Positions 49,784-61,982 are shown, counted from the stretch's first letter. The stretch: DNA of 64,000 nucleotides from Variovorax sp. PAMC 28711 (GCF_001577265.1 NZ_CP014517.1:124001-188000); one strand, 5' to 3'. The notes: generated by a model not told the origin, from the letters alone. Made by a program: numbers and translations.

Positions 49784-50122
49784 TCAGTGATTTTCCTTGG
49801 CGTGATTGATCGAATACTTTGGGATCTCGACCGTCAGGTTTTCCTGCGCGAGGATCGCCTGGCAGCTCAGGCGTGACTGAGGCTCCAGACCCCAGGCGCG
49901 ATCGAGCAGGTCTTCTTCGCCCTCTTCCGCCTCGTTGAGCGAATCGAAGCCCTGGCGCACCAGCACGTGACAGGTGGTGCAGGCGCAGCTCATCTCGCAG
50001 GCATGCTCGATGTTGATGTTGTGTTCGAGCATTGCCTCGCAGATCGAAGTGCCGGCTGGCGCGCTGATTTCGGCGCCTTGCGGGCAGTATTCGGGATGCG
50101 GAAGGATCTTGATGACGGGCAT
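49784..50122 (-). CDS. fdx: ISC-type [2Fe-2S] ferredoxin
   Basis: 112 residues, the size of Isc ferredoxin. Cluster ligands lie in HACEMSCACTTCHVLV (Cys42, Cys48, Cys51) and SRLSCQAILA (fourth Cys near residue 88). It donates electrons during Fe-S cluster assembly on IscU. It is the last gene of the isc operon, 15 bases after hscA, and is convergent with the ABC binding-protein gene. Confidence 0.95.
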   Translation of the reverse strand: MPVIKILPHPEYCPQGAEISAPAGTSICEAMLEHNINIEHACEMSCACTTCHVLVRQGFDSLNEAEEGEEDLLDRAWGLEPQSRLSCQAILAQENLTVEIPKYSINHAKENH

Positions 50123-50137
50123 GGGGCAGTTCTGGTT

Positions 50138-51994
50138 CTAGAGCGATTCGACCTTGCGGCCCGACAACGCACGGGCGATCCCCGCGTTCATTCGCTGGGC
50201 GGCAAAGGCTTCGGTGGCGTCGGCGAGCGCCTTGGTGGCGGCTTCGACCACGGCTGCGTCGTTGCTCTGCGCCGCATCGCGCAGCGCGGTCATGGACGCA
50301 TCGATCGCGCCGCGCTCATCGGCCGACAGCAGGTCGCTATCCGCATCGAGTGCACTTCGGGTGGCCAGCAGCATGCGGTCGGCGTCGACGCGGGCTTCGA
50401 CCAATGCGCGGGCCTGCATGTCCTGCTGGGCCGTGGCAAAGCTGTCCTGGAGCATCGTGGCGATCTGGTCGTCCGAAAGGCCATACGACGGTTTGACCGT
50501 GACGCTGGCTTCCACGCCGCTTCCCTGCTCTCTGGCCGCCACGCTCAACAGTCCGTCGGCGTCGACGGTGAAGGTGACGCGAATGCGTGCTGCACCCGCC
50601 GACATCGGCGGGATGCCCCGCAACGTGAAGCGCGCGAGGCTGCGGCAATCGCTCACCAGATCGCGCTCGCCCTGGACCACATGCAACGCCAAGGCGGTCT
50701 GTCCGTCCTGGTAGGTCGTGAAATCCTGCGCCATCGCGGTGGGGATCGTCTGGTTGCGCGGCACGATGCGCTCGACCAAGCCGCCCATCGTCTCGATGCC
50801 CAGCGAAAGCGGAATCACATCGAGCAGCAACAGGTCGTCTGCACCGCCGTTGCCGGCCAGCTGGTTGGCCTGGATGGCAGCCCCGAGGGCGACCACCTCG
50901 TCAGGATTCAGGTTGGTCAGTGGCTCGCGGCCGAAAAAGGCCATCACGGCTTCGCGAATCTGCGGCATCCGCGTGGACCCGCCGACCAGCACGATGCCTT
51001 GCAAGTCATCGGCCTTCAGCTTCGCATCGCGCAGGGCCTTGCGCACCGCCGCGATGGTGCGATCGGTGAGCGCTTGGGTGGCCGCGTCGAACTGCTTACG
51101 GCTCACGTCGATGCGCACTGCAGCACCCGCCACGCGTGCGTCGAACGCTGTCGAGTCCGCAGCGGTGAGTGTTTCCTTGGCAGCACGTGCGGCCACCAGC
51201 ACGGCGGCCTTGTCGGCATCGTTCTCGACCTGCAACCCGGTTTGCGCCAGCACGAAATCGGCCAGCGCGTGGTCGTAGTCGTCGCCGCCGAGTGCCGAGT
51301 CGCCGCCGGTCGAAATCACCTCGAAGACGCCTTGCGCGAGCCGCAGGATCGAGATGTCGAAGGTGCCGCCACCGAGGTCGTACACCGCGTAGACGCCATC
51401 GCTCGCGTTGTCGAGCCCGTAGGCAATGGCTGCGGCAGTCGGCTCGCTGATGAGGCGCAGCACGTTGAGGCCAGCGAGCTGTGCTGCGTCCTTCGTGGCC
51501 TGGCGTTGGCCCTCGTCGAAGTACGCCGGCACGGTGATGACTGCGCCATACAGTTCGTCATCGAACGTGTCTTCGGCGCGGTAGCGCAACGTGGCGAGGA
51601 TCTCGGCGCTGATCTCGACAGGCGACTTGATGCCTGCCGCCGTCTGCACCTTGACCATGCCGCCTTCGTCGACGAGCTGGTAGGACATCGCATCGCGATT
51701 GGCGATGTCTGCCAGGCCGCGGCCCATGAGCCGCTTGATCGACGTGATCGTGTTGGTCGCGTCGTCCGCGCGTGCGGCGAGCGCCTCGAAGCCGATTTGC
51801 CGGCGCTCCGTGTCGACATAGCGCACGGCCGACGGAAGGATGACGCGACCGGCGTCGTCGGGCAGGCATTCGGCCACGCCGTTGCGCACCGCCGCGACGA
51901 GCGAGTGCGTGGTGCCGAGGTCGATGCCAACGGCGATCCGGCGCTGGTGCGGGTCGGGCGCCTGGCCCGGTTCGGAAATCTGCAGAAGTGCCAT
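50138..51994 (-). CDS. hscA: Fe-S assembly Hsp70 chaperone HscA
   Basis: 618 residues, the HscA length. Specialised Hsp70 that, with HscB, releases clusters from IscU. ATPase motifs: [49 protein letters not shown], and the substrate-binding domain from about 385 ([20 protein letters not shown]). Start ATG 51994 ([19 protein letters not shown]); a longer in-frame reading overlaps hscB and is rejected. The hscB stop is four bases upstream. Confidence 0.96.
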   Translation of the reverse strand: MALLQISEPGQAPDPHQRRIAVGIDLGTTHSLVAAVRNGVAECLPDDAGRVILPSAVRYVDTERRQIGFEALAARADDATNTITSIKRLMGRGLADIANRDAMSYQLVDEGGMVKVQTAAGIKSPVEISAEILATLRYRAEDTFDDELYGAVITVPAYFDEGQRQATKDAAQLAGLNVLRLISEPTAAAIAYGLDNASDGVYAVYDLGGGTFDISILRLAQGVFEVISTGGDSALGGDDYDHALADFVLAQTGLQVENDADKAAVLVAARAAKETLTAADSTAFDARVAGAAVRIDVSRKQFDAATQALTDRTIAAVRKALRDAKLKADDLQGIVLVGGSTRMPQIREAVMAFFGREPLTNLNPDEVVALGAAIQANQLAGNGGADDLLLLDVIPLSLGIETMGGLVERIVPRNQTIPTAMAQDFTTYQDGQTALALHVVQGERDLVSDCRSLARFTLRGIPPMSAGAARIRVTFTVDADGLLSVAAREQGSGVEASVTVKPSYGLSDDQIATMLQDSFATAQQDMQARALVEARVDADRMLLATRSALDADSDLLSADERGAIDASMTALRDAAQSNDAAVVEAATKALADATEAFAAQRMNAGIARALSGRKVESL

Positions 51995-51998
51995 GACG

Positions 51999-52517
51999 CT
52001 ATTGTCCCAAGGGATCGCTTTTGGCTTCGACGTCGTCGGCAAAGCGCTCGATGAACATGAGGGCTCTCACCTGTTGCACGGCCGCCGCGTAGTCGTGTTG
52101 CACGTCGATGAGTCGGTCGAGCGAGGACAGCGCGTCCGCCTGCGCGGCCTCCACTTCAGCGCGCAACGCCTCGATGGCCGGCGAATCGGTGGCGTCGTCG
52201 AGCGCCTCGCGCCATGCCATCTGCTGCATCAGGAAAGCACCCGGCATCGCGGTGTTGTTCTCGGCGTTCACCGGCGCGCCGTGCAGCTCACACAGGTAGC
52301 TCGCGCGTCGGACCGGGTCTTTCAGACGTTGGTAGGCCTCGTTGATGCGGACCGACCATTGCATCGCGACGCGCTGCGCTGCCGCGCCCTGCGCCGCGAA
52401 ACGGTCGGGGTGCGCCTCGCGCTGGAGCTCTTTCCAGCGCGCATCCAGTGCATCACGCTTCTGCGCGAAAGTTGCCGGGACGGCGAACAGTTCGAAATCG
52501 GTGTCGTTGAGATTCAT
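51999..52517 (-). CDS. hscB: Co-chaperone HscB (J-domain protein)
   Basis: 172 residues. N-terminal J domain with the HPD motif (REAHPDRF, His36-Pro37-Asp38) and [21 protein letters not shown]; the C-terminal three-helix bundle ([15 protein letters not shown]) binds IscU. It delivers IscU to HscA. It is in the isc operon after iscA with an 82-base gap. Confidence 0.95.
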   Translation of the reverse strand: MNLNDTDFELFAVPATFAQKRDALDARWKELQREAHPDRFAAQGAAAQRVAMQWSVRINEAYQRLKDPVRRASYLCELHGAPVNAENNTAMPGAFLMQQMAWREALDDATDSPAIEALRAEVEAAQADALSSLDRLIDVQHDYAAAVQQVRALMFIERFADDVEAKSDPLGQ

Positions 52518-52599
52518 GGCAAAAAAATACCGCCGGTGTCGAAGCGGCGGCGTCTTGTCGGGAAGGCGGCTGCACCACGTGAGCCGCTTCGGGAGTGGG

Positions 52600-52923
52600 C
52601 TAGATCCTGAAACTTTCGCCGCAGCCGCAACGGTCGCGCTCGTTCGGATTGATGAACTTGAAGCCTTCGTTCAGGCCTTCGCGCACGAAGTCGAGCCGCG
52701 TGCCGTCGATGTAGGCCAGGCTCTTCGGGTCGACCAGCACCTTCACGCCCTGATCTTCGAAAACGACGTCTTCCGGCGCGAACTCGTCGACGTATTCCAG
52801 CTTGTAGGCAAGCCCCGAGCAGCCGGTGGTCTTGACGCCGAGCCGCACGCCCACGCCCTTGCCACGTTTCCCGAGGTACCGGTTGACGTGCCGCGCAGCG
52901 GCTTCGGTCAGCGTGACGGCCAT
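52600..52923 (-). CDS. iscA: Iron-sulphur assembly A-type protein IscA
   Basis: 107 residues from ATG 52923 ([21 protein letters not shown]). The three conserved A-type cysteines are in [13 protein letters not shown] and [11 protein letters not shown]. IscA acts as a carrier/iron donor for [4Fe-4S] assembly. The start lies one base after the iscU stop, implying tight coupling. Confidence 0.95.
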   Translation of the reverse strand: MAVTLTEAAARHVNRYLGKRGKGVGVRLGVKTTGCSGLAYKLEYVDEFAPEDVVFEDQGVKVLVDPKSLAYIDGTRLDFVREGLNEGFKFINPNERDRCGCGESFRI

Positions 52924-52924
52924 G

Positions 52925-53341
52925 TCAGTGAACGGCTTCCGCTGTCGACTGGATGCCAACGGCGTGCTTCGCCTTGTAGTCGTTGACGGCCGCCTTGATC
53001 GCGTCTTCGGCAAGGATCGAGCAGTGAATCTTGACCGGCGGCAGCGCGAGTTCTTCCGCGATCTGCGCGTTCTTGAGGGCAGCCGCTTCGTCCAGCGTCT
53101 TGCCCTTGACCCATTCGGTCACGAGTGACGACGACGCGATGGCCGAACCGCAACCGTAGGTCTTGAAGCGTGCGTCCTCGATCACGCCGGTTTCCGGGTT
53201 GACCTTGATCTGCAGCTTCATGACGTCGCCGCAAGCCGGTGCACCGACCATGCCGGTGCCCACCGAGTCGTCGCCCTTTTCAAAGGAGCCGACGTTACGG
53301 GGATTTTCGTAGTGGTCGATGACCTTGGATGAATATGCCAT
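52925..53341 (-). CDS. iscU: Fe-S cluster scaffold protein IscU
   Basis: 138 residues. Scaffold ligands Cys37 (GAPACGDVM, with Asp39), Cys64 ([10 protein letters not shown]) and Cys107 ([10 protein letters not shown]), plus the HscA recognition motif LPPVK just before Cys107. It is 27 bases after iscS in the isc operon. Confidence 0.97.
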   Translation of the reverse strand: MAYSSKVIDHYENPRNVGSFEKGDDSVGTGMVGAPACGDVMKLQIKVNPETGVIEDARFKTYGCGSAIASSSLVTEWVKGKTLDEAAALKNAQIAEELALPPVKIHCSILAEDAIKAAVNDYKAKHAVGIQSTAEAVH

Positions 53342-53368
53342 GGTGTTTACCTCTTCAATTCGTGGGGT

Positions 53369-54589
53369 TCAATGTGCCGACCACTGGATCGTGCTGATGT
53401 CGATGCCGTCCTTGAACATTTCCCACAAGGGGCTCAGTTCGCGCAGCTTCGACACGTTGTGCTTGATGGTGGAGATCGCGTAGTCGATTTCTTCTTCGGT
53501 CGTGAAACGGCCGATCGTCATGCGCAGACTGCTGTGCGCCAGTTCGTCGCTGCGACCGAGCGCGCGCAACACATAGCTGGGCTCCAGGCTGGCCGACGTG
53601 CACGCGGAGCCCGACGACACCGCCAGGCCCTTGATGCCCATGATCAGCGACTCGCCCTCGACGTAGTTGAAGCTGATGTTCAGGTTGTGCGGTACGCGGT
53701 GCGCGAGATTGCCGTTCACGAAGACCTGCTCGACATCCTTGAGTCCGTCAAGCAATCGCTTCTGCAACCTCGCCGCCTGGGCGATGTCGTCCTTCATTTC
53801 GAGCTTGGCTAGGCGGAACGCTTCGCCCATGCCCACGATCTGGTGCGTGGGCAACGTGCCTGAACGCATGCCACGCTCGTGGCCGCCACCATGCAACTGG
53901 GCTTCGAGCCGAACGCGGGGCTTCCGGCGCACATACAAGGCGCCGATGCCCTTGGGGCCGTACGTCTTGTGCGACGCCAGGCTCATGAGATCGATCGGCA
54001 ACGTCGCCATGTCAATCTCGACCTTGCCCGTCGCTTGCGCTGCGTCGCTGTGAAAGATCACGCCTTTTTCGCGGCAGGCATTGCCCAGCGCGACCACGTC
54101 CTGGATGACGCCGATCTCGTTGTTCACGAACATCACGCTGGCCAGGATGGTGTCGGGGCGAATCGCCGCCTTGAACTTCGCCAGGTCGAGCAGGCCGTCT
54201 TCCTCGACATCGAGGTAGGTCACTTCAAAACCCTGTCGTTCCAGTTCACGCATCGTGTCGAGCACCGCCTTGTGCTCGGTCTTGACGGTGATGAGATGCT
54301 TTCCCTTGCCCTTGTAGAACTGCGCTGCGCCCTTGATGGCGAGGTTGTTCGACTCGGTGGCGCCGGAGGTCCAGACGATCTCGCGTGGGTCGGCCCCGAT
54401 CAGGTCGGCCACTTCGCCGCGGGCTTTTTCGACCGCTTCTTCGGCTTCCCAGCCCCACGCATGGCTGCGCGATGCCGGGTTGCCGAAATGCTCGCGCAGC
54501 CAGGGAATCATGGCGTCGACGACGCGCGGATCGACCGGCGTCGTAGCGCCGTAGTCGAGGTAGATCGGGAAATGAGGGGTGACGTCCAT
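53369..54589 (-). CDS. iscS: Cysteine desulfurase IscS
   Basis: 406 residues. PLP enzyme that takes sulphur from cysteine and passes it to IscU, tRNA thiolation and other acceptors. PLP Lys208 in [12 protein letters not shown], conserved His in KTEHKAVLD, and the catalytic persulphide Cys330 in [21 protein letters not shown]; the C-terminal end [18 protein letters not shown] matches group I IscS. It is 72 bases after iscR. Confidence 0.97.
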   Translation of the reverse strand: MDVTPHFPIYLDYGATTPVDPRVVDAMIPWLREHFGNPASRSHAWGWEAEEAVEKARGEVADLIGADPREIVWTSGATESNNLAIKGAAQFYKGKGKHLITVKTEHKAVLDTMRELERQGFEVTYLDVEEDGLLDLAKFKAAIRPDTILASVMFVNNEIGVIQDVVALGNACREKGVIFHSDAAQATGKVEIDMATLPIDLMSLASHKTYGPKGIGALYVRRKPRVRLEAQLHGGGHERGMRSGTLPTHQIVGMGEAFRLAKLEMKDDIAQAARLQKRLLDGLKDVEQVFVNGNLAHRVPHNLNISFNYVEGESLIMGIKGLAVSSGSACTSASLEPSYVLRALGRSDELAHSSLRMTIGRFTTEEEIDYAISTIKHNVSKLRELSPLWEMFKDGIDISTIQWSAH

Positions 54590-54661
54590 GGCTCGCTCAG
54601 GCTGGCGTGGGTTGAAGGAGGATGCGGTGAGGCTCAGGCAGCCGAAGGCGCTCCGAAGCGA

Positions 54662-55198
54662 TCACGACTTGGCAAATACATTGCCGAGGGCAAACACGGA
54701 ATTCGGTGCATTCACGCGAATTGGCTTGACCACCGGTTGCGCCGAAATCGCGCGCTTGATGACAGGCTTGTTCTCGATCTGCACACCCTTGGCGAGTTGA
54801 TCGTCGACCAGTTTCTGCAACGTGACCGAATCGAGGAACTCGACCATCCGCTGATTCAGCGATGCCCAGAGTTCGTGCGTCATACAGCGGCCAGCTTCGC
54901 CGAGGCAGTTTTCCTTGCCGCCACATTGCGTCGCATCGATCGGTTCGTCCACCGACACGATGATGTCGGCCACGGTGATATCGGCTGCCTTGCGGCCGAG
55001 GCTGTAGCCGCCACCGGGCCCGCGGGTCGATTCGACCAGTTCATGGCGCCGCAGCTTGCCGAACAGCTGTTCGAGATAGGACAGCGAAATCTGTTGCCGC
55101 TGGCTGATGGCAGCCAAGGTGACAGGACCGGTGTTCTGACGCAACGCCAGATCGATCATGGCGGTGACCGCAAAACGGCCTTTGGTAGTGAGACGCAT
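54662..55198 (-). CDS. iscR: Iron-sulphur cluster regulator IscR (Rrf2 family)
   Basis: 178 residues from ATG 55198 (MRLTTKGRFAVTAMIDLAL), preceded by GGAG. Rrf2 winged helix (SLSYLEQLFGKLRRHELV, GPGGGYSLGR) and [2Fe-2S] ligands Cys92, Cys98, Cys105 (QCGGKENCLGEAGRC) with His108. Holo-IscR represses the isc operon in E. coli. It is the first gene of the operon, and an IscR type 1-like operator lies about 140-160 bases upstream of its start, which supports autoregulation. Confidence 0.96.
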   Translation of the reverse strand: MRLTTKGRFAVTAMIDLALRQNTGPVTLAAISQRQQISLSYLEQLFGKLRRHELVESTRGPGGGYSLGRKAADITVADIIVSVDEPIDATQCGGKENCLGEAGRCMTHELWASLNQRMVEFLDSVTLQKLVDDQLAKGVQIENKPVIKRAISAQPVVKPIRVNAPNSVFALGNVFAKS

Positions 55199-55336
55199 CG
55201 CAAGCTCCTTCAAGTGCTTACCGTTGAAATGACACCGCAACCAGGGGCCACGGTGACGTCGTCTCCGCCCTGCCCGACCCTTTGAAAGCTGGTGTTCCAG
55301 CCTGTCCGAGTCGGCCCTTCATCGCGAAGTTCTCTT

Positions 55337-55361
55337 GTTCTTGAGTATTTCGGTCAAGTAT
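55337..55361 (-). promoter_or_regulatory. IscR type 1-like operator upstream of iscR
   Basis: On the minus strand the 25 bases from 55361 to 55337 begin ATACTTGACC and end ACTCAAGAAC. Compared by eye with the E. coli type 1 IscR consensus (ATASYYGACTRWWWYAGTCRRSTAT, known from the literature, given here in degenerate code) I count 21 of 25 matching positions. It also contains TTGACC, a plausible -35. It lies in the AT-richer gap between uvrB and iscR. Confidence 0.75.
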
Positions 55362-55429
55362 AGCAGAAAGACCTTCAAACTGCTCGGGTAAACCCGGTGT
55401 ACGCCCCTGCGACGCTGTAGGCCAAAGCC

Positions 55430-57553
<2,124 letters not shown>

Positions 57554-57659
57554 GGCTGTACCTGTCAGGTGGCGCTGGCGCCGGTAAAATTCAAGGCAAC
57601 CGGAAAGCTTAAGCGCTCTCCCGGTTGCACGCCAAGATTCACCCCAAAGGACCCTTTCC

Positions 57660-58856
57660 ATGTCTATGTTCACCGCGGTCGAAATGGCACCGCGCGACCC
57701 GATCCTCGGTCTCAACGAGCAATTTGCGGCCGATACCAACCCCAACAAGGTCAACCTCGGCGTGGGCGTCTACTACGACGACAACGGTAAATTGCCTTTG
57801 CTCAAGTGCGTGCAGGCCGCGGAACAGACCATGATCCAGACCCCGAGCGCGCGCGGCTACCTGCCGATCGACGGCATCGTGGCGTACGACAACGCGGTCA
57901 AGGGCTTGGTGTTCGGCGCCGACAGCGAGCCCGTCACCTCCGGCCGCGTGGCGACCGTTCAGGGCATCGGCGGCACCGGCGGCCTGAAGGTCGGCGCCGA
58001 CTTCCTGAAAAAGCTCAACCCGAACGCGACCGTCCTGATCAGCGATCCGAGCTGGGAAAACCACCGCGCCCTGTTCACCCAGGCCGGCTTCCCGGTCGAG
58101 ACATATCCTTACTACGACGCGGCCAGGCGCGGCGTGAATTTCGACGGCATGCTGGCAGCGCTCGACGCCGCGCCGGCCGGCACCATCGTCGTGTTGCACG
58201 CCTGCTGCCACAACCCGACCGGCTACGACATCAGCGCGACCCAGTGGGACCAGGTGATCGCCGCCGTCAAGGCGCGCAACCTCGTGCCCTTCCTCGACAT
58301 GGCCTACCAGGGCTTCGGCTACGGCATCCAGGAAGACGGCGCCGTCATCGGCAAGTTTGTCGCGGCCGGCCTGACCTTCTTCGTGTCGACCTCGTTCTCC
58401 AAGAGCTTCAGCCTGTACGGCGAGCGCGTCGGCGCGTTGTCGGTGGTGTGCGAGAGCAAGGAAGAAGCCGCGCGCGTGCTGTCGCAGCTCAAGATCGCGA
58501 TCCGCACCAACTACAGCAACCCGCCGATCCACGGTGGCGCCGTGGTCGCCGCGGTGCTCAACGACCCGACCCTGCGCGCGCAGTGGGAAGAAGAGCTCGC
58601 CGAAATGCGCGTGCGCATCAAGGCGATGCGTCAGAAGCTGGTCGACGGCCTCAAGGCGGCCGGCATCCAGCAGGACATGAGCTTCATCACGACGCAAATC
58701 GGCATGTTCAGTTATTCGGGCCTCAACAAGGACCAGATGGTTCGCCTGCGCAACGAGTTCGGCGTCTACGGCACCGACACCGGCCGCATGTGCGTGGCCG
58801 CGCTCAACAGCAAGAACATCGACTACGTTTGCGCCTCGATCGCCAAGGTGATCTGA
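57660..58856 (+). CDS. tyrB: Aromatic/aspartate aminotransferase (class I, TyrB/AspC type)
   Basis: 398 residues. PLP-dependent transaminase; the PLP Lys is in [15 protein letters not shown] and the PLP-phosphate/substrate residues are in [13 protein letters not shown] (Asn) and [12 protein letters not shown] (Asp/Tyr). Overall sequence ([20 protein letters not shown]) matches the TyrB/AspC subgroup, which transaminates aspartate, tyrosine and phenylalanine with 2-oxoglutarate. A TAAAAT at 57595-57600 may be its -10. It diverges from uvrB. Confidence 0.94.
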   Translation: MSMFTAVEMAPRDPILGLNEQFAADTNPNKVNLGVGVYYDDNGKLPLLKCVQAAEQTMIQTPSARGYLPIDGIVAYDNAVKGLVFGADSEPVTSGRVATVQGIGGTGGLKVGADFLKKLNPNATVLISDPSWENHRALFTQAGFPVETYPYYDAARRGVNFDGMLAALDAAPAGTIVVLHACCHNPTGYDISATQWDQVIAAVKARNLVPFLDMAYQGFGYGIQEDGAVIGKFVAAGLTFFVSTSFSKSFSLYGERVGALSVVCESKEEAARVLSQLKIAIRTNYSNPPIHGGAVVAAVLNDPTLRAQWEEELAEMRVRIKAMRQKLVDGLKAAGIQQDMSFITTQIGMFSYSGLNKDQMVRLRNEFGVYGTDTGRMCVAALNSKNIDYVCASIAKVI

Positions 58857-58896
58857 CCCGAAGGACGGTGGCGCGGGATTTGCGTGGCCTCTGGCC

Positions 58897-59312
58897 ATGA
58901 ACGCGCCACCGCATCCTCCGCTGCACGATTTGCTGCGGCACACCCCTTTCGACGATGCGCAGGCGATCTTCTCGGGCACCCTCTTCGTCGCCATGGCGAT
59001 GCAGTTGTTCGGACAGGCCGGCCTGCTCACGGGCGGCACGGCCGGGACCGCTTTTCTGCGCCGCATGGGCCGCCCTTTCACCATCAAGACCTCCATCGCC
59101 ATCGCGCTGTTGCCGGCCATGACCGAGTGGGCGCCGCGCCTGTTTTCCATCGACCGGCCGGAAAGGTGCAAATCGTGATCGACTGCAGCGTGGTGTTGCG
59201 GGCCCTGTTGATCATTCCTTCGCAGCGGGTGGCCTGGTCTGTTCTGGCCGCCGTGGTGATGGGCCGGTTTTTGTGGATCAACCACAAACCGGATCGCCAC
59301 GCAGCCACCTGA
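58897..59312 (+). pseudogene. Decayed YitT-family membrane protein gene
   Basis: The first frame (ATG 58897 to stop 59178, 93 codons) begins like a short proteobacterial YitT protein: DDAQAIFSGTLFVAMAMQLF and GLLTGGTAGTAFL, but then jumps straight to RRMGRPFTIKTSIAIALLPAMTEW, omitting one transmembrane segment of about 25 residues. After LFSIDR the expected middle section is missing, and the C-terminal end of the family (VQIVIDCSVVLRALLIIPSQ, RVAWSVLAAVVMGRFLWINH) continues in another frame from about 59165 to the stop at 59312. Two internal deletions plus a shift leave about 138 of about 205 residues. The comparison is with family sequence recalled from memory. Confidence 0.7.
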
Positions 59313-59368
59313 ATGGCGTTTCAGGGCGTCACCGAGGCGACGCATTCTGGGTGTTTGTGCCTACTTCG

Positions 59369-59401
59369 GCAGCGCAATGCTGCTGATATATTGCACCGCA
59401 A
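59369..59401 (+). promoter_or_regulatory. Candidate phaZ promoter with two short inverted repeats
   Basis: Upstream of phaZ: GCAGC-GCAAT-GCTGC (59369-59383) and TTGC-ACC-GCAA (59391-59401) flank and overlap a TATATT (59387-59392) that could be the -10. TGC/GCA-rich inverted repeats resemble sites bound by PhaR-type regulators of PHB genes, but this is only a resemblance. Confidence 0.35.
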
Positions 59402-59422
59402 CATAACAAGCCCCAGGGTCCC

Positions 59423-60823
59423 ATGCTGTATCAACTCTACGAAGCGCAACGTTCCTTGATGGAACCGTTTTCCGATTTCGCACAGGCTGCATCCAAGCTG
59501 TATGGCCCCGGTGCCATCTGGAGCCAGATGCCGATGGCACAGCGCATGGCTGCCGGCTACGACCTTCTTTATCGTCTGGGCAAGGACTACGAAAAGCCCG
59601 AGTTCAACATCAAGAGCGTGAATGTCGATGGCGACGATGTCGTGATCCAGGAGGCGGTGGCAAAAGACAAGCCGTTCTGCCAGCTGATCCGCTTCAAGCG
59701 CTTCACCGATGAGCCCGACACGCTCAAGAAGCTCAAGAGCCAGCCTGTCGTGCTGATCGTGGCGCCCCTGTCGGGCCACTACGCCACGCTCCTGCGAGAC
59801 ACGGTTCGCACCATGTTGCAGGGCCACAAGGTCTACATCACCGACTGGAAGAACGCGCGCTTGGTGCCGACTTCCGAAGGCGAATTCCACCTGGACGACT
59901 ACATCAACTACGTGCAGGAATTCATTCGTGATCTGCAGGCCGAATACGGCAACTGTCACGTGGTGAGCGTCTGCCAGCCGACGGTGCCGGTGCTGGCCGC
60001 CGTCTCGCTCATGGCCAGTCGCGGCGAGACACTGCCGCTCACGATGACCATGATGGGTGGCCCGATCGACGCTCGCAAGTCGCCGACCGCGGTGAACAAT
60101 CTCGCGACCACCAAGGGCTTCGACTGGTTCGAAAACAACGTGATCTATCGTGTGCCGAAAGGTTTTGCCGGCGAGGGCCGCCGCGTGTACCCCGGCTTCC
60201 TGCAGCACACCGGTTTTGTCGCGATGAACCCGGACCGCCACGCGACCAGCCACTACGACTATTTCAAGGACCTGATGAAGGGTGACGACGCGAGCGTCGA
60301 GGCCCATCGCAAGTTCTACGACGAGTACAACGCGGTGCTCGACATGGACGCCGATTACTACCTCGACACGATCCGCACCGTGTTTCAGGACTTCAACCTC
60401 GTGCATGGCACGTGGGATGTGAAGAACCCGGCCGGGCAAATCGAGCGCGTCCGTCCGCAGGACATCCGCACCATCGCGCTCCTCACCGTCGAAGGCGAAC
60501 TCGACGACATCTCGGGTTCGGGCCAGACCGAGGCCGCGCATGACCTGTGCACCGGCATTGCAGCCACCCAGCGCGAGCATTTCGAAGCCAAAGGTGCCGG
60601 CCACTACGGCATCTTCAGCGGCCGCCGCTGGCGCGAAACGGTCTACCCGAAGGTGCAGAAATTCATCGCCGCACACGACACGCCACAAAAGCGCGCCGGC
60701 GCCAAGACGCCTGCCGTCGAAGTCACCGCCGAAGAAACGGTCAAGCCCGCTCGCAAGCGCCCGGCCAAGGCGCTGGCCGCCGCGAAGCCTGCACGCAAGG
60801 CGCGCAGCACCAGCGCGCGCTGA
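59423..60823 (+). CDS. phaZ: Intracellular polyhydroxybutyrate depolymerase with basic C-terminal tail
   Basis: 466 residues. It mobilises intracellular PHB granules. The catalytic nucleophile is Cys184 in [14 protein letters not shown], matching the Cys of the Ralstonia PhaZ1 type, with the surrounding [19 protein letters not shown] and YITDWKNAR. Residues 1-415 are normal family length and content ([20 protein letters not shown] has the likely catalytic His). The last about 45 residues are Lys/Arg/Ala/Pro-rich ([20 protein letters not shown]), like histone H1 or PhaM tails. It lies 25 bases before rsxB. Confidence 0.93.
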   Translation: MLYQLYEAQRSLMEPFSDFAQAASKLYGPGAIWSQMPMAQRMAAGYDLLYRLGKDYEKPEFNIKSVNVDGDDVVIQEAVAKDKPFCQLIRFKRFTDEPDTLKKLKSQPVVLIVAPLSGHYATLLRDTVRTMLQGHKVYITDWKNARLVPTSEGEFHLDDYINYVQEFIRDLQAEYGNCHVVSVCQPTVPVLAAVSLMASRGETLPLTMTMMGGPIDARKSPTAVNNLATTKGFDWFENNVIYRVPKGFAGEGRRVYPGFLQHTGFVAMNPDRHATSHYDYFKDLMKGDDASVEAHRKFYDEYNAVLDMDADYYLDTIRTVFQDFNLVHGTWDVKNPAGQIERVRPQDIRTIALLTVEGELDDISGSGQTEAAHDLCTGIAATQREHFEAKGAGHYGIFSGRRWRETVYPKVQKFIAAHDTPQKRAGAKTPAVEVTAEETVKPARKRPAKALAAAKPARKARSTSAR

Positions 60824-60848
60824 GCGCACCCGAGAAAGACGCGCGGTC

Positions 60849-61472
60849 ATGACAGCGACGCTGGCAGCGCGCATCAACGACGCGCTGCCGCAGACGCAGT
60901 GCACGCGCTGCGGCTATCCCGACTGTGCCGGCTATGCCGACGCGATCGCCGCGGGCGAAGCGGGCATCAACCAGTGCCCGCCGGGCGGCGCCGAAGGCAT
61001 CGCTCGGCTCGCGCGGCTGACGGGTCGACCGGTGCTCGCACTCGACCCGCAATTCGGCACCGAAGGACCGCGTTCGATGGCCGTCATCGACGAGGCCTGG
61101 TGCATCGGCTGCACGCTCTGCCTCGACGCCTGCCCGCCCGACGCGATCGTCGGCATCCACAAACACATGCACACGGTCATCGAGGCGCATTGCACCGGTT
61201 GCGAGCTCTGCATCCCGGTGTGCCCGGTCGACTGCATCTCGCTGGAAGTCGAGACGCCGGGTCGAACGGGTTGGCAGGCCTGGTCGGCGACGCAAGCGAA
61301 CAGTGCGCGCGAGCGTTATCGTTTGCATGCCACGCATCGCCCTGTTGCCGGGAGCCAGAACCCCGAAGCGCCAGAAGAAGCGCCGCTCGACGACGCGGGC
61401 AGTCGCAAGCGCGCGATCGTCGAAGCCGCCCTGGCGCGCGCCCGCGCGGCGTCGGCGGCGCGCAAGCCCTGA
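60849..61472 (+). CDS. rsxB: RsxB/RnfB-type ferredoxin with three [4Fe-4S] motifs
   Basis: 207 residues from ATG 60849 ([18 protein letters not shown]). An N-terminal 4Fe-4S domain (Cys18, Cys21, Cys26, Cys43: [25 protein letters not shown]) and two ferredoxin-type motifs (Cys85-88-91-95, [12 protein letters not shown]; Cys115-118-121-125, [12 protein letters not shown]). The RnfB membrane anchor is absent and no other rnf/rsx gene is in the window; solitary RsxB of this kind is usual in Burkholderiales. The C-terminal tail is Ala/Arg-rich. Its electron partners are unknown. It is convergent with the VOC gene. Confidence 0.92.
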   Translation: MTATLAARINDALPQTQCTRCGYPDCAGYADAIAAGEAGINQCPPGGAEGIARLARLTGRPVLALDPQFGTEGPRSMAVIDEAWCIGCTLCLDACPPDAIVGIHKHMHTVIEAHCTGCELCIPVCPVDCISLEVETPGRTGWQAWSATQANSARERYRLHATHRPVAGSQNPEAPEEAPLDDAGSRKRAIVEAALARARAASAARKP

Positions 61473-61478
61473 TGCCGA

Positions 61479-61982
61479 TCAGCCGGCCGAGAGCGCCGCG
61501 AAGGCCTTGACCACTTCCGGCGGCGCCTGGACCATTTCGATCAGCACGCCCTCGCCCGCGATCGGGAACTCATCGTTCGCCTTCGGATGCATGAAGCAGA
61601 TATCGAAGCCGGCCGCGCCCTTGCGGATGCCGCCCGGCGCGAAGCGCACGCCCTGCGCCGTCAGCCATTCGACGGCGACGGGCAAGTCGTCGATCCACAA
61701 CCCGATGTGATTGAGCGGCGTGTTGTGCACCGCCGGCTTCTTGTCGGGGTCGAGCGGCTGCATCAGATCGACCTCGACCTTGAACGGACCGCTGCCGATG
61801 GCACAAATGTCTTCGTCGACGTTTTCGCGCTCGCTCTTGAACGTGCCCGTCACTTCGAGGCCGAGCATGTCGACCCAGAGCTTCTGCAGGCGCAGCTTGT
61901 CCGGGCCTCCGATCGCGATCTGCTGGATGCCCAGCACCTTGAAAGGCCTGTCCTGAGCTTGTCGAAGGGGCCGCGCGTTCAT
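61479..61982 (-). CDS. VOC-family protein (lactoylglutathione lyase/epimerase-like), coupled to pccA
   Basis: 167 residues. Two betaalphabetabetabeta halves: [20 protein letters not shown] and VEVDLMQPL, then [18 protein letters not shown] and [10 protein letters not shown]. The second-half metal residues His (LNHIG) and Glu (IEM) are present, but the first His of the usual IDHVAI motif is Gln (IQQIAI). Its ATG overlaps the pccA stop (ATGA), so a role with propionyl-CoA carboxylase, such as methylmalonyl-CoA epimerase, is plausible, though the changed ligand argues for caution. Codons 4-11 (RPLRQAQD) come from an inserted short repeat; without it the protein would start MNARPFKVLG. Confidence 0.82.
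   Translation of the reverse strand: MNARPLRQAQDRPFKVLGIQQIAIGGPDKLRLQKLWVDMLGLEVTGTFKSERENVDEDICAIGSGPFKVEVDLMQPLDPDKKPAVHNTPLNHIGLWIDDLPVAVEWLTAQGVRFAPGGIRKGAAGFDICFMHPKANDEFPIAGEGVLIEMVQAPPEVVKAFAALSAG
61947..61969 (-). repeat. Short dispersed repeat inserted in the 5' coding region of the VOC gene
   Basis: On the minus strand this reads CCCTTCGACAAGCTCAGGAC and continues AGG. The core TTCGACAAGCTCAGGACAGG is a very common dispersed short element in proteobacterial genomes (recalled). It is in frame and adds eight codons to the VOC protein. I see only this copy in the window. Confidence 0.6.

Noticed and set aside
57554..57659. A possible LexA/SOS box upstream of uvrB (CTGT...CAG near 57566-57577)
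   Set aside because: The spacing and right half do not match CTGT-N8-ACAG, and the Burkholderiales LexA motif could not be seen.
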